A stretch of DNA of 64,000 bases, taken from NCBI RefSeq assembly GCF_018129085.1, contig NZ_JAAGBB010000001.1, positions 186,001 through 250,000 on the forward strand. The letters are read 5' to 3'. Position numbers and translations under genes: made by a program. The notes below the pieces were generated by a model. That model saw only the letters and a list, made by a program, of their open reading frames with translations. It was not told the DNA's origin and searched no databases. This document shows, one piece after another, positions 45,297 to 54,310 of this stretch. The DNA comes from Plastoroseomonas hellenica (lineage in GTDB: Bacteria > Pseudomonadota > Alphaproteobacteria > Acetobacterales > Acetobacteraceae). Position 1 is the stretch's first letter. Each line of letters opens with the position of its first letter.

Positions 45297-48200
45297 GCCA
45301 GCAGCCGCCGTGCCAGCCGGTCCAGGCCGCGCAACGGCACGGGAAGCCAAGCCGGCCGATTGGCGATCTCATAGCCGATCTCGTAGGCGACCTTCTCCAG
45401 AAGGAAGATGCTCATGATGTCCTGCTCCCCGGAAGCGCGCAGCCAGGGATGCGGTTGTCCCTCGGCCACAGCGCGGTAGGCGTTGAGGAAGGCGGCCGTC
45501 GCCGCCTGCTGCCAGGCATCGAGCGCGGCCTGGCGCCGCTCCGGTGCCGGCATGTCCGCCATCGCGCTTTCCATCGGCAGCATCGCGGCGGCGTAGTCGA
45601 AACTGCGCAGCAGGCCCGCCACATCCTTCATGGGTGAGGTCTTGGCGCGACGCTCGTCAAGGCTACGCGCCGGTTCTCCCTCGAAGTCGACGATGACAGC
45701 GTCGCCCTGCACGACCAGCACCTGGCCGAGATGGAAGTCACCATGCACGCGCGTCTTCAGGGCAGCGCCATCCGTCAGCCGCAACCGGTGCAGGGCGTCG
45801 AGCAGGGGCTGCCGGCGCTCGATTAGGGATTGCGCCAGCGCGGCGGTCTCCTTGTCGTCCCAGGGGTCGCGGCGTGCGAGGGCCTCGAATGCCGCCTCCA
45901 GCGAAGAAGCGGTGGCGGCCACCCAACGGGTGGCATCCTGCGATGTCGCGGCCTCCGGCGCGAAGGCCGCATCCTCGTTCGGCCTGGCAAGTGCCGCGTG
46001 CATTTCTGCAAGACGCCGGCCGATGGCAGAGGCGAAGCCGATATAGCCTGCAAAGGGATCGCCAGCCTCGGCGTGATCCGCCTCCGCCTCGTTCATGGCT
46101 CGGCGCAGCCAATCGAGCGTCCAGCCCCAGCCGTCGCCCTGGTTGCGCACGAAGGCTTGCATGATCAGCAGCGTGCTCGGCACGCCGTCGGTGCCCGCGC
46201 GTTCCGCGTGACCGAGCAGCGGTGCCACGCCTTCGACACCGGCTTCGGTCAGGAACCGGGTCATCTCCACCTCGGGGTGGATGCCGGGCGCGGTGCGGCG
46301 GATGATCTTCATGACCATCGCATCGCCGATCACCAGGCTCGAATTCGACTGCTCCGCCGAGAGGCGGCGGATCTCGGCATTCTCGGGCAGCGATGTCCGC
46401 GACAGCAGCGAGGTCGGCTGGAAGCGCAGCTCCCCGTCGCTGCCGGGGATCGAGGCGCCGGCGCGAAGCGCTGCGACGACTGCCGGCGCGAAGGCATCGG
46501 AGGCGAAGGCATCGGTGATAAAGCCGACCCGTCGGCCGAGGCGGAAGCGACCGAGCGCAAGCTGGGACGGTAGCGGGGAGATCGCCTCGGCCTCCTCCAC
46601 CATCGCGAGTGGCAGGCAGAAGCGCTCGGTGCCTCCGCCGACGTCCACATCGACCTCGGCCATCGCGACGCGTCCGCCGGTGCCGGGTATTGCCGCGATG
46701 CCAGCGAAGCGCGCAGAGCTCACCGCCCGGTCCTTGGCCGAGAACCAGCGGCGCTTCATGAGGTATTCCTTGAGCTCGTTCTGCTCCAGGTCGGCGCGCA
46801 GCGGGCCCTCTAGCATCTCGGCGAGCGGCGCCTTGAAGACCCGGGTCCGAAGCTCCGGCATCGGCTCCGGGGCCGGCGTGTGCCAAGCCGGCAGCGCGCC
46901 CTCGTTCGGCAGTGCGAACCAGTAGAAGCCGTAAGGCGGCAAGGTCAGCAGATAGGGGAGTTGCCCGATCGGCGGGAAGATGCTGCCGCCGAGCATCTCC
47001 ACCGGCACGCGGCCTGCGCAGCCCGACAGGTCGAGTTCCACGGCCTGGGCCGAGCGTGAGAGGTTGAAGACGCAGAGCGCGGTGCTGCCGTCAAGCTCGC
47101 GCAGATAGGCCAAGACCTTGCGGTTGCCGGGATAGAGCAGCCGCATGCTGCCGCGCCCGAAGACGCTGCTGCGGCTGCGGACGGCAAGGATGCGCCGCAT
47201 CCAATGCAGCAGCGAATGCGGATCGCGGATCTGCGCCTCCACATTCACTGCCTGGAAGCCGTAGAGCGGATCCTGCAGCGGCGGCAGCACCAGGCTCGCC
47301 GGATCGGCGCGGCTGAAGCCGCCATTGCGGTCCGGGGCCCATTGCATCGGCGTACGAACACCGTCGCGGTCGCGCAGGAAGATGTTGTCCCCCATGCCGA
47401 TCTCGTCGCCGTAGTAGATGACCGGGGTTCCCGGCATCGACAGCAGCAGGCCATTCATCAACTCGATCCGCCGCCGGTCGCGCTGCAGCAGCGGCGCCAA
47501 CCGCCGCCGGATGCCGAGGTTGATGCGCGCGCGCCGATCGGCGGCATAGGTGGACCAGAGGTAGTCGCGCTCCTGGTCGGTCACCATCTCGAGCGTCAGC
47601 TCGTCATGGTTGCGTAGGAAGATGGCCCATTGGCAGGCCGCCGGGATATCGGGCGTCTGGCGCAGGATGTCGGTGATCGGAAAGCGATCCTCCTGCGCGA
47701 TCGCCATGTACATGCGCGGCATCAGCGGGAAGTGGAAGGCCATGTGGCATTCATCGCCATCGCCGAAATACTGCTGCGTGTCCTCCGGCCATTGATTGGC
47801 TTCGGCGAGCAGCATGCGGGCGGGATAATCCTGATCCAGCCGTGCACGGATCCGGCGCAGGACCGCATGCGTCTCCGGCAGGTTCTCGTTGTTGGTGCCA
47901 TCGCGTTCGATCAGATAAGGCACGGCGTCCAGGCGCAGCCCATCCACACCGATGTCCAGCCAGAATTTCATCACGCTGAACACGGCTTCGAGCACGCGGG
48001 GGTTGTCGAAATTCAGGTCCGGCTGGTGGCTGTAGAAGCGGTGCCAGAAATAGGCCTGGGCGACCGGATCCCAGGTCCAGTTCGACTTCTCGGTATCGAG
48101 AAAGATGATCCGCGTATCGAGGTAGCGCTGATCGGTCTCCGACCAGACGTAGAAGTCACGCGCGGAGGAGCCGGGCTTGGCCAGCCGCGCCCGTTGGAAC

Positions 48201-48598
48201 CAGGGATGCTCGTCGCTGGTGTGATTGATCACCAGCTCCGTGATGACGCGCAGCCCGCGCGCATGCGCCTCCTGCACGAAGCGTTTGGCGTCGCGCAGTG
48301 TCCCATAATCCTGATGGATGCCGCGATACTCGCTGATATCATAGCCGTCGTCGCGGCGCGGGCTCGGGTAAAAGGGCAGCAGCCAGACCGTGTTGACGCC
48401 GAGCTCCACGATGTAGTCCAACTTCTGCAGCAGCCCGGGAAAATCGCCGATCCCGTCATCATTGCTGTCGAAGAAGCTCTTCACATGCAGTTGGTAGATA
48501 ACGGCGTCCCGATACCATTCGGGATCGCCATCGACCGCCGTCGGATGCGTCAGGGATGCGGTGGCCGAGGCGCGTGAAAGCCGGGTGGTGCGGTTCAT
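45293..48598 (-). CDS. treS: Trehalose synthase-maltokinase fusion
   Basis: A 1101-residue two-enzyme fusion. Residues 25-570 are TreS, a GH13_16 enzyme interconverting trehalose and maltose ([19 protein letters not shown], nucleophile in [12 protein letters not shown], acid in [32 protein letters not shown]). Residues about 590-1101 are maltokinase, which phosphorylates maltose to maltose-1-phosphate with ATP; the kinase catalytic motif is [14 protein letters not shown] and [19 protein letters not shown] holds the metal-binding Asp. The fusion is common in proteobacteria and channels maltose to GlgE, whose gene overlaps it by 4 bases. A more upstream in-frame start would run into glgE. Confidence 0.95.
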   Translation of the reverse strand: MNRTTRLSRASATASLTHPTAVDGDPEWYRDAVIYQLHVKSFFDSNDDGIGDFPGLLQKLDYIVELGVNTVWLLPFYPSPRRDDGYDISEYRGIHQDYGTLRDAKRFVQEAHARGLRVITELVINHTSDEHPWFQRARLAKPGSSARDFYVWSETDQRYLDTRIIFLDTEKSNWTWDPVAQAYFWHRFYSHQPDLNFDNPRVLEAVFSVMKFWLDIGVDGLRLDAVPYLIERDGTNNENLPETHAVLRRIRARLDQDYPARMLLAEANQWPEDTQQYFGDGDECHMAFHFPLMPRMYMAIAQEDRFPITDILRQTPDIPAACQWAIFLRNHDELTLEMVTDQERDYLWSTYAADRRARINLGIRRRLAPLLQRDRRRIELMNGLLLSMPGTPVIYYGDEIGMGDNIFLRDRDGVRTPMQWAPDRNGGFSRADPASLVLPPLQDPLYGFQAVNVEAQIRDPHSLLHWMRRILAVRSRSSVFGRGSMRLLYPGNRKVLAYLRELDGSTALCVFNLSRSAQAVELDLSGCAGRVPVEMLGGSIFPPIGQLPYLLTLPPYGFYWFALPNEGALPAWHTPAPEPMPELRTRVFKAPLAEMLEGPLRADLEQNELKEYLMKRRWFSAKDRAVSSARFAGIAAIPGTGGRVAMAEVDVDVGGGTERFCLPLAMVEEAEAISPLPSQLALGRFRLGRRVGFITDAFASDAFAPAVVAALRAGASIPGSDGELRFQPTSLLSRTSLPENAEIRRLSAEQSNSSLVIGDAMVMKIIRRTAPGIHPEVEMTRFLTEAGVEGVAPLLGHAERAGTDGVPSTLLIMQAFVRNQGDGWGWTLDWLRRAMNEAEADHAEAGDPFAGYIGFASAIGRRLAEMHAALARPNEDAAFAPEAATSQDATRWVAATASSLEAAFEALARRDPWDDKETAALAQSLIERRQPLLDALHRLRLTDGAALKTRVHGDFHLGQVLVVQGDAVIVDFEGEPARSLDERRAKTSPMKDVAGLLRSFDYAAAMLPMESAMADMPAPERRQAALDAWQQAATAAFLNAYRAVAEGQPHPWLRASGEQDIMSIFLLEKVAYEIGYEIANRPAWLPVPLRGLDRLARRLLA

Positions 48599-51500
48599 CG
48601 GGCTGCCTCCGGCCGCGCACGCCATATGCCGAAGGGAAGCATGCCGGGGTTGAGGGTAATGGTCCGGTGCTTGCCGTGCCAGGTCGCGGTACCGCCATGC
48701 ATCAAGTCGTCCACAAGCAGCACGGCATCGTCACCGAGCCCCCATTCCCACAAGGGCACTTCGACGGCGGCGGATTGCGGCGCGAATGGATCGAGGCTGA
48801 CCGCGACCAGCACGACATTGCTGCGGTCCACATTCGCCTTGCGATACCAGAGCACGCGATCATTCGCGGCTGTGTGGAAGGCGAGCCCGCGATGCCATTG
48901 CAGTGCCGGGTTGGCGCGGCGGATCACGTTCAGTCGGGTGATCTCTTCGACGATATCGCCCGCCGCGCGTGCCGGGCGGGCGCGAATTTGGTACTTGTCG
49001 CTGTCCTTGTACTCTTCCTTGCCCGGCATCGGCTCCGCCTCGCAGAACTCATACCCCTGCAGCATTCCCCAAAGACCGGAGAGCGTGGTCGCCAATGCGG
49101 CGCGGATCAGGAAGCCAGCGCGCCCCGAGCGTTGCAGGAAGATCGGGTTGATATCCGGCGTGTTGACGAAGAAGTTCGGCCGGAAGAAGTCGACCAGGTT
49201 GGAGCCGGGCGTGCTCGCGGTCAGTTCCCGCAGATAGGCCTCGATCTCCTGCTTTTCGTTCCGCCAGGTGAAGTAGGTGTAGGATTGCGAGAAGCCGAGC
49301 TTCGCCAGCCGCTGCATCACTTTCGGCCGTGTGAAGGCCTCGCTCAGGAACAGCGCGTCGGGATACCCGGCGCGGATGTCGGCGATCAGCCATTCCCAGA
49401 AGGGTAAGGGCTTGGTGTGCGGGTTGTCGACACGGAAGATGCGCACGCCTTCCTTCGCCCAGAAGGCGACCACGTCCCGCAGCGCCAACCACAGGCCCGG
49501 GATCGCACCCGGCCGGTAGAAATCGACATTGACGATGTCCTCGTATTTCTTCGGCGGGTTCTCCGCGTAGCGGAGGCCGCCATCGGGCCGCCAGTCGAAC
49601 CACTCGGGATGGTCGCGCAGCCAGGGATGGTCGGGGCTGCACTGGATGGCGAAATCCAGTGCCAGCTCCAGCCCATGCGCCGCGGCGGCATCGCGCAGCG
49701 CGCGGAAGTCGTCGAGCGTGCCGAGGTCCGGGTGGATCGCGTCGTGGCCGCCCTCGGCAGCGCCGATCGCGTAGGGGCTGCCCGGATCATCCTCGGCCGG
49801 CGTCAGCGTATTGTTGCGACCCTTGCGGTTGATGCGGCCGATCGGATGGATCGGCGGGAAGTAGAGGACATCGAAGCCCATGTCGCGGATCGCGGGCAGC
49901 CGCTGCATCACGTCCCGGAAGGTGCCGTGGCGAGCGGGATCGCCGCTCTGGCTTCGCGGAAAGAGCTCGTACCAGGATGCGAATTGCGCCGCGCGCCGAT
50001 CTGCGTCGACCGGCATCTCCTCGCTGGCCGCCTGACCCGGGCGCTGGTCGGCCCGGGTGATCAGCGTGGCCGTCGCATCGTCGGTCAGCAGGGTGATCCG
50101 CTCGGCGGCGCTGCCGGCATTCAGCCTCGTGAGAAGCGCGTCGAGTGTACCCGCTGCCACCTCCGCCATGGCCTCGACCAGCAGCCGTCCTTCTTCGATC
50201 TCCAATGTTACGTCGAGGCCCGCGGCACGCTTCTTGGTGAGTTCGTCGCGATAGGTCGCGAAGCGGTCCGGCCAGCCCAGGACCCGGAACAGATGCGGAC
50301 CGACGCGCTCCGGCAGGAATTCGCCGGACCAACGGTCGTTTCCGATGTGGCGCATCGGGGCCTCGCGCCACGCGGCCTCGTCCCGGGCACGCCACTGCAG
50401 GGCAGCGGCGATCTTGCCATGCCCGTCGGCGACGATATCGGCTTCCACCCTAACACGCTCGCCGACCACGCGCTTCGCGGCGAAGCGCCCGCCATCGACC
50501 GCGGGCGTGACGGCTTCGATGGCGACGCGGGGGGCAGCGGCCGCAGCAGCGAGACGCGCCGTGCTGGGATCACGCTTCCGCTTCGGCTCGCGCGGCGCGG
50601 CTGTCACGATGGGGCTGCAGGGTGATCCGACAAAGACGCGTATGCCGCCCGGCGGCAACAGGATAGGGGTGTGGCCGAGTTCTGTACCCTCCGCGTCGCT
50701 GAAGCCGGCCAGGCGTCCATCCAGCATCGGCAGGATGCTGGATGGATCGAAGCTGGCGGGCCTGTCGAGATGGCGGTTGGCGAGGGTGAGTTGGCCGGGC
50801 GCCTCGAACAGCACCGCCACGGCCGCGTCCTCGCCGCTCAGGATGTCGAATGTCGATGCTGTGGGTGCCGGGCGCGCCGAGAGACGGCGGTTCGCCTGCC
50901 GCACGGCCGCGGTAAGGTCGAGCTGCGCATGACTGCGCAGGCGCTGCCAGTCGTCGGCGCCGAACTCGGGATGGGCCAGGTCGGAGGGCAGGCCGAACTC
51001 GAAGCCCATCGGCAGCAGCAGACCATGGCCATTGACGGTGGCGACGCCGAGAAGCCGCTCCGCCGCGCATTGCATCGCCGGGCCAGGTGCTGGGGCGGGC
51101 TGCAGCCCGACCGCATGGGCGACCGGGGCAACCGGCTGGAGGCGCATCAGCTCCTGCCGCAGCCAGGCGGCGCCGAAATCCCACCAGGCCAGGCTGCTGT
51201 AGGTGACATCGAAGCAGCCTCGCGGCAGCCGGCTGACCGTTTCCGCAGCTTCGCCCGGCGTCCAGGCCGAGAAGGACCGCCCTGGCAGCGCCGCCGCCAA
51301 GGCTTGCCACACGGCGGGTGGCGCCATGCCGATCGCCTTGCATCGGTAGCCGTTGACGCCGCGGTCGCCCCAACGCCGCAGCACAGGGATCCAGTATTCG
51401 GCGAGGGCATCGCCATCCGCGGCTTGAAGATCGAGTTGCCGCAGCCCCGGCGGCGGCTGGATTTGGCGCGGATCGGCGAAGCGCCTGTCCGGCGCGCGAT

Positions 51501-51834
51501 ACCAGTCCGGATGGCGCTGCCGGAGGGCAGCGGCTTCGCCCGCGATATGGAGCGCGAGATCGAGTTGCACCTGAAGGCCAGCCGCAGCCGCTGCCTCGAC
51601 GATTGGCGGCAGCGTGTCGACATCGGCGCTGCCGAGATGCCGCGGCAGGGCCAGGAGCAGCGTGTCGAAACCGAGCTCCGCGATCGAGGCGGCAAGATCG
51701 GATGGCGCCTCATGCCAGGAGCGGATCAGATTCAGCGCGTAGATGCGTCGGGGCCTGGCCGACGGTCCGCGGTCGACGCCCTGGGTCATGCTTTGGAGAT
51801 TCGGGCGAAGGGCCGGTGGCGAGGCTTGCGTCAT
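48595..51834 (-). CDS. glgE: Alpha-1,4-glucan:maltose-1-phosphate maltosyltransferase with extra N-terminal half
   Basis: A 1079-residue GlgE, against about 675-700 for the Streptomyces and Mycobacterium enzymes. From about residue 430 it has the normal layout: beta-domain, [49 protein letters not shown] (phosphate pocket), nucleophile in [11 protein letters not shown] near 801, acid in [12 protein letters not shown] near 830. Residues 40-400 look like a second, decayed copy of the barrel ([23 protein letters not shown]) without catalytic residues. It extends alpha-glucan chains using maltose-1-phosphate. First gene of the seven-gene operon. The start is uncertain: ATG 51834 has no clear ribosome site and ATG 51789 is an alternative. 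Confidence 0.93.
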   Translation of the reverse strand: MTQASPPALRPNLQSMTQGVDRGPSARPRRIYALNLIRSWHEAPSDLAASIAELGFDTLLLALPRHLGSADVDTLPPIVEAAAAAGLQVQLDLALHIAGEAAALRQRHPDWYRAPDRRFADPRQIQPPPGLRQLDLQAADGDALAEYWIPVLRRWGDRGVNGYRCKAIGMAPPAVWQALAAALPGRSFSAWTPGEAAETVSRLPRGCFDVTYSSLAWWDFGAAWLRQELMRLQPVAPVAHAVGLQPAPAPGPAMQCAAERLLGVATVNGHGLLLPMGFEFGLPSDLAHPEFGADDWQRLRSHAQLDLTAAVRQANRRLSARPAPTASTFDILSGEDAAVAVLFEAPGQLTLANRHLDRPASFDPSSILPMLDGRLAGFSDAEGTELGHTPILLPPGGIRVFVGSPCSPIVTAAPREPKRKRDPSTARLAAAAAAPRVAIEAVTPAVDGGRFAAKRVVGERVRVEADIVADGHGKIAAALQWRARDEAAWREAPMRHIGNDRWSGEFLPERVGPHLFRVLGWPDRFATYRDELTKKRAAGLDVTLEIEEGRLLVEAMAEVAAGTLDALLTRLNAGSAAERITLLTDDATATLITRADQRPGQAASEEMPVDADRRAAQFASWYELFPRSQSGDPARHGTFRDVMQRLPAIRDMGFDVLYFPPIHPIGRINRKGRNNTLTPAEDDPGSPYAIGAAEGGHDAIHPDLGTLDDFRALRDAAAAHGLELALDFAIQCSPDHPWLRDHPEWFDWRPDGGLRYAENPPKKYEDIVNVDFYRPGAIPGLWLALRDVVAFWAKEGVRIFRVDNPHTKPLPFWEWLIADIRAGYPDALFLSEAFTRPKVMQRLAKLGFSQSYTYFTWRNEKQEIEAYLRELTASTPGSNLVDFFRPNFFVNTPDINPIFLQRSGRAGFLIRAALATTLSGLWGMLQGYEFCEAEPMPGKEEYKDSDKYQIRARPARAAGDIVEEITRLNVIRRANPALQWHRGLAFHTAANDRVLWYRKANVDRSNVVLVAVSLDPFAPQSAAVEVPLWEWGLGDDAVLLVDDLMHGGTATWHGKHRTITLNPGMLPFGIWRARPEAAR

Positions 51835-51843
51835 GGGGTAGTC

Positions 51844-51868
51844 AACGATGCGTCGCACGATCGGTTTC
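51844..51868 (-). promoter_or_regulatory. Weak candidate stress promoter for the trehalose operon
   Basis: On the minus strand GAAAC (51868-51864) is followed after 16 bases by CGTT (51847-51844), one mismatch from the GGAAC-N16-CGTT type recognised by EcfG. It ends 9 bases before ATG 51834, so a transcript from it would be nearly leaderless or would use the ATG at 51789. In the same gap a perfect hairpin GGGGCGT/ACGCCCC (51887-51904) lies between the divergent genes. Both are pattern observations. Confidence 0.2.
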
Positions 51869-51991
51869 GCGACGTTCTGCTGCGAAGGGGCGTGGGGACG
51901 CCCCAAGTGAGGCCGTGCAGGACGTTAGGCCCCCGTGAAACTTTCGGGTCAGCAACTGGTTATTATGGCCGTCACGATGAGCAGGCTGTCC

Positions 51992-52654
51992 ATGAGCGTC
52001 CAGACCTCGTCTCCCCAGGACCGCATCTGCGATGTGCTGCAACTCCTTCCGCGACTGATCGCCTATGCGCGAGGTCTCGGTTGCTCCGAGGAGGATGCGC
52101 CGTCACTGGTTCGGGATGCTGCCCTCGAAGCGCTGACCGGAGCGCCTCCGGACATGTCGCTTGACGACATCGGGGAGGTGCTGCGCCGGGGTATCGGCAT
52201 CCGATGCCTGGCGGCCGGTCACGCCCCGCAGCGCAGTGCCTCGAGCGAGTATCTGGAGGGAACCCGTCTTGCTCATCAGGAACTTCAGCTCAACCTGGAA
52301 GCCCTGGACCGGATCGATCCCAACCTGCGGCGGGTCTTCGTTCTTCGGATATTCAACCGAATGGGTTTCAGCGGGATCGCGAAGGCACTTAAGATCCCAC
52401 TTCGCCAAGTGAAGACAATGGCCGAGCGTGCTGTGCGGGAGATCGCCTCGATGCGCGGCGGCGACCGGCTTCCCGCTGCCACGCTGCGCATCGCACCGAC
52501 CACCGCCCGCATGGCGGCGGCGAGCGCTCCTCTGGTCGGACGCGTGAAGCAAGCCCCGGTCGTGAAGCCTTTGCCCTCGCCGCGACAGTCGCCGGCAGCC
52601 GAGCTCAGGGTGGTGAACGGAGGCAAGAAGTGGAACGGTTCCGGCATGGCGTGA
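51992..52654 (+). CDS. Sigma-70 region 4-like DNA-binding protein
   Basis: A 220-residue protein resembling an ECF-type sigma factor. The first part (LLPRLIAYARGLGCSEEDA, DAALEAL) is like a shortened region 2; residues about 105-160 read as region 4: ALDRIDPNLRRVFVLRIF, then the helix-turn-helix FSGIAKALKIPLRQVKTM, then AERAVREI. The C-terminal 70 residues are basic, Pro/Ala-rich and low-complexity. No anti-sigma gene is adjacent. It is divergent from the trehalose operon and first in the rightward group leading to the type III-associated genes, so it could regulate either. Of the in-frame starts (51935, 51965, 51977, 51992), 51992 is preceded by GCAGG at useful spacing; this is uncertain. 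Confidence 0.65.
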   Translation: MSVQTSSPQDRICDVLQLLPRLIAYARGLGCSEEDAPSLVRDAALEALTGAPPDMSLDDIGEVLRRGIGIRCLAAGHAPQRSASSEYLEGTRLAHQELQLNLEALDRIDPNLRRVFVLRIFNRMGFSGIAKALKIPLRQVKTMAERAVREIASMRGGDRLPAATLRIAPTTARMAAASAPLVGRVKQAPVVKPLPSPRQSPAAELRVVNGGKKWNGSGMA

Positions 52655-52738
52655 GATCGCCTCGGAACCAAAAGCCCCGCCCGTCGCCTCGAATTCTTCA
52701 CATGACGTCCGCACGGATCGGCGCCATCGCGGGTGGCG

Positions 52739-53311
52739 ATGCGTGCCTCTGTCCTGCTGTTCGTAGCCCTCCTGACCGTGCCGATGACGGCGCATGCCTG
52801 CCGCGCTGCCGTGCAGAGCGCTGAGCTGCGGCATCAGATCCCACCCGGCCTGCTGATCGCGATCGCGGAGGTCGAGAGTGGCGGGTATCCCTGGGTGCTC
52901 AACACCGCCGGCGAAGCGCGCCGCTATGCGAGCCGGGAAGCGGCGCTCGCTGATGCGGGGGCATTGCTGGCCCGTGGGATTCTGCCGCTCGATGTCGGCT
53001 GCATGCAGATCAGTCTCGGCTACCATCGCGGCGCCTTTCCGAACCTTGAGGCCGCCTTCGATCCCGACGGGAATGCCGATTACGCCGCGCGCTTTCTGAT
53101 GTCGCTGTTCCTCGAGAACGGGGATGGGGACTGGGGGCGGGCGGTGGCGCAGTACCATTCGCGCACCGCCTGGCGCGGCGACCAGTATCGGCGCCGCGTC
53201 GCCGCGGCCTTTGGCCAGCAACCGCGGCCTCGCGTCGCGGTACGCCAGGCGCCACCGCGTCCGGCGGAGCCGCGGCAGGTGACGATGCGCGTGGTCCGCG
53301 TCGGGCAATGA
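52739..53311 (+). CDS. Lytic transglycosylase-like (SLT) protein
   Basis: A 190-residue exported muramidase-like protein. A signal peptide (RASVLLFVALLTVPMTAHA) precedes the SLT-type domain: LLIAIAEVESGGYPW with the catalytic Glu, then DVGCMQISLGYH, AARFLMSLFL and VAQYHSRT. The tail from residue 155 is Pro/Arg-rich. Small SLT enzymes of this type accompany type III and type IV secretion systems, opening the peptidoglycan for assembly; the sct genes 9 kb away suggest this role (inference). ATG 52739 is chosen over a GTG 6 bases earlier. Its stop overlaps the next start (ATGA). Confidence 0.82.
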   Translation: MRASVLLFVALLTVPMTAHACRAAVQSAELRHQIPPGLLIAIAEVESGGYPWVLNTAGEARRYASREAALADAGALLARGILPLDVGCMQISLGYHRGAFPNLEAAFDPDGNADYAARFLMSLFLENGDGDWGRAVAQYHSRTAWRGDQYRRRVAAAFGQQPRPRVAVRQAPPRPAEPRQVTMRVVRVGQ

Positions 53312-54117
53312 TGCGTCGCCGCGCATTGCTGACCTTCGCCGTACCGGCCTGCGCCGCCGGTGCGCAGGCTCAGGATGACGGGTCCGACGATATCCTCGCT
53401 TTGGTCGAGCTCGTCGGCGGTCAGACCCCGGACGGCACCGCGCGCGTGGCGATCGCCGAGGCGGCGCTTGCTGCACAGCATCGTGACCCCGTGGCGCAGG
53501 CCCGCGCGCGGCGTGAGAGACTGGCCTTCCTGGAACAGCTCCGCGGGGCGGACGCGATCGAACGCGCGCGCCTGCGCATCCACGCGCGCGGGACCCTGTG
53601 GTTCGAGTGGAACAATGCCGATGGCGGCGTCGCCAGGCGGACAGCCTTCGCGCTCGACCCGGTCATCGCTGTCGCGTCGCGCAGCCGCCTGGTGGTGACC
53701 GAGCAGGAGCTCTCGGCATTGCTTGCGGCCAATGCCCGCGCCGGCGAGGTCGCCGGAATCACACCGCCGCCGGTGGATCGGCAGGCGCTGACGATGGAAC
53801 TGGCGCGCGAATTTCCGGCATGGCCGCTCACGCGCCAGCGCGGCTTCGCAGTCGCGAGCTTCCGTCTCGCGCAGCTCGATCGCGCATGGCAGGCGGCGAC
53901 GGCGGCGGAGCGGGATGCCGCGACGCGACAGGCCCGGCAAAGTGTCCGGCAGCCGCAGGAGGTGCCGCTGCTCGCGCGCGCGCTGGAAGCCGCCGCCGCA
54001 GCCGGCCGCCCCCTTTCGGAGTTCGGCCGCGTGGTCACGCCGCCGCTGCCGCGAATCGGGGAACAGCTCGGTATTATCTCCGGCATGAGCGGGGCGCTGC
54101 GCAGCTTCAATCCCTGA
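53308..54117 (+). CDS. Secreted protein of unknown function
   Basis: Not recognised. A 269-residue protein that starts with a probable signal peptide (MMRRRALLTFAVPACAAG, cut near AQAQ); the Cys at residue 15 is not in a good lipobox. The mature part is Ala/Arg-rich and predicted mostly helical by composition, with FEWNNADGGVARRTAFALDP as one likely beta element and no Cys or repeated motif. The ATG overlaps the transglycosylase stop (ATGA), so the two are co-translated and probably work together in the envelope. Confidence 0.7.
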   Translation: MMRRRALLTFAVPACAAGAQAQDDGSDDILALVELVGGQTPDGTARVAIAEAALAAQHRDPVAQARARRERLAFLEQLRGADAIERARLRIHARGTLWFEWNNADGGVARRTAFALDPVIAVASRSRLVVTEQELSALLAANARAGEVAGITPPPVDRQALTMELAREFPAWPLTRQRGFAVASFRLAQLDRAWQAATAAERDAATRQARQSVRQPQEVPLLARALEAAAAAGRPLSEFGRVVTPPLPRIGEQLGIISGMSGALRSFNP

Positions 54118-54209
54118 CAACAATCGCGCGAGCAGCCGCAGCAGTGTCATGCGTGCCAGTGCAGCTATCACCGCGCCTTCTGGTTAGAACATTCCGGCTT
54201 CGGTCACCT

Positions 54210-54221
54210 CACGCCGGCGTG
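54210..54221. promoter_or_regulatory. 12-base palindrome upstream of the SH3/LysM gene
   Basis: CACGCCGGCGTG is a perfect palindrome about 90 bases before the start of the large SH3/LysM gene, within the 193-base gap that should contain its promoter. It could be an operator. No HrpL-, PIP- or tts-type type III promoter box was recognised in the gap. Confidence 0.2.
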
Positions 54222-54310
54222 GTCATGGAGCTGTACCGAAGCTGAGATGGAGCGGATTGCTGCAGCTTGCGAAGCGATGCGTCGAGAATCGCCAACAGGA
54301 GGAGCGCAGG

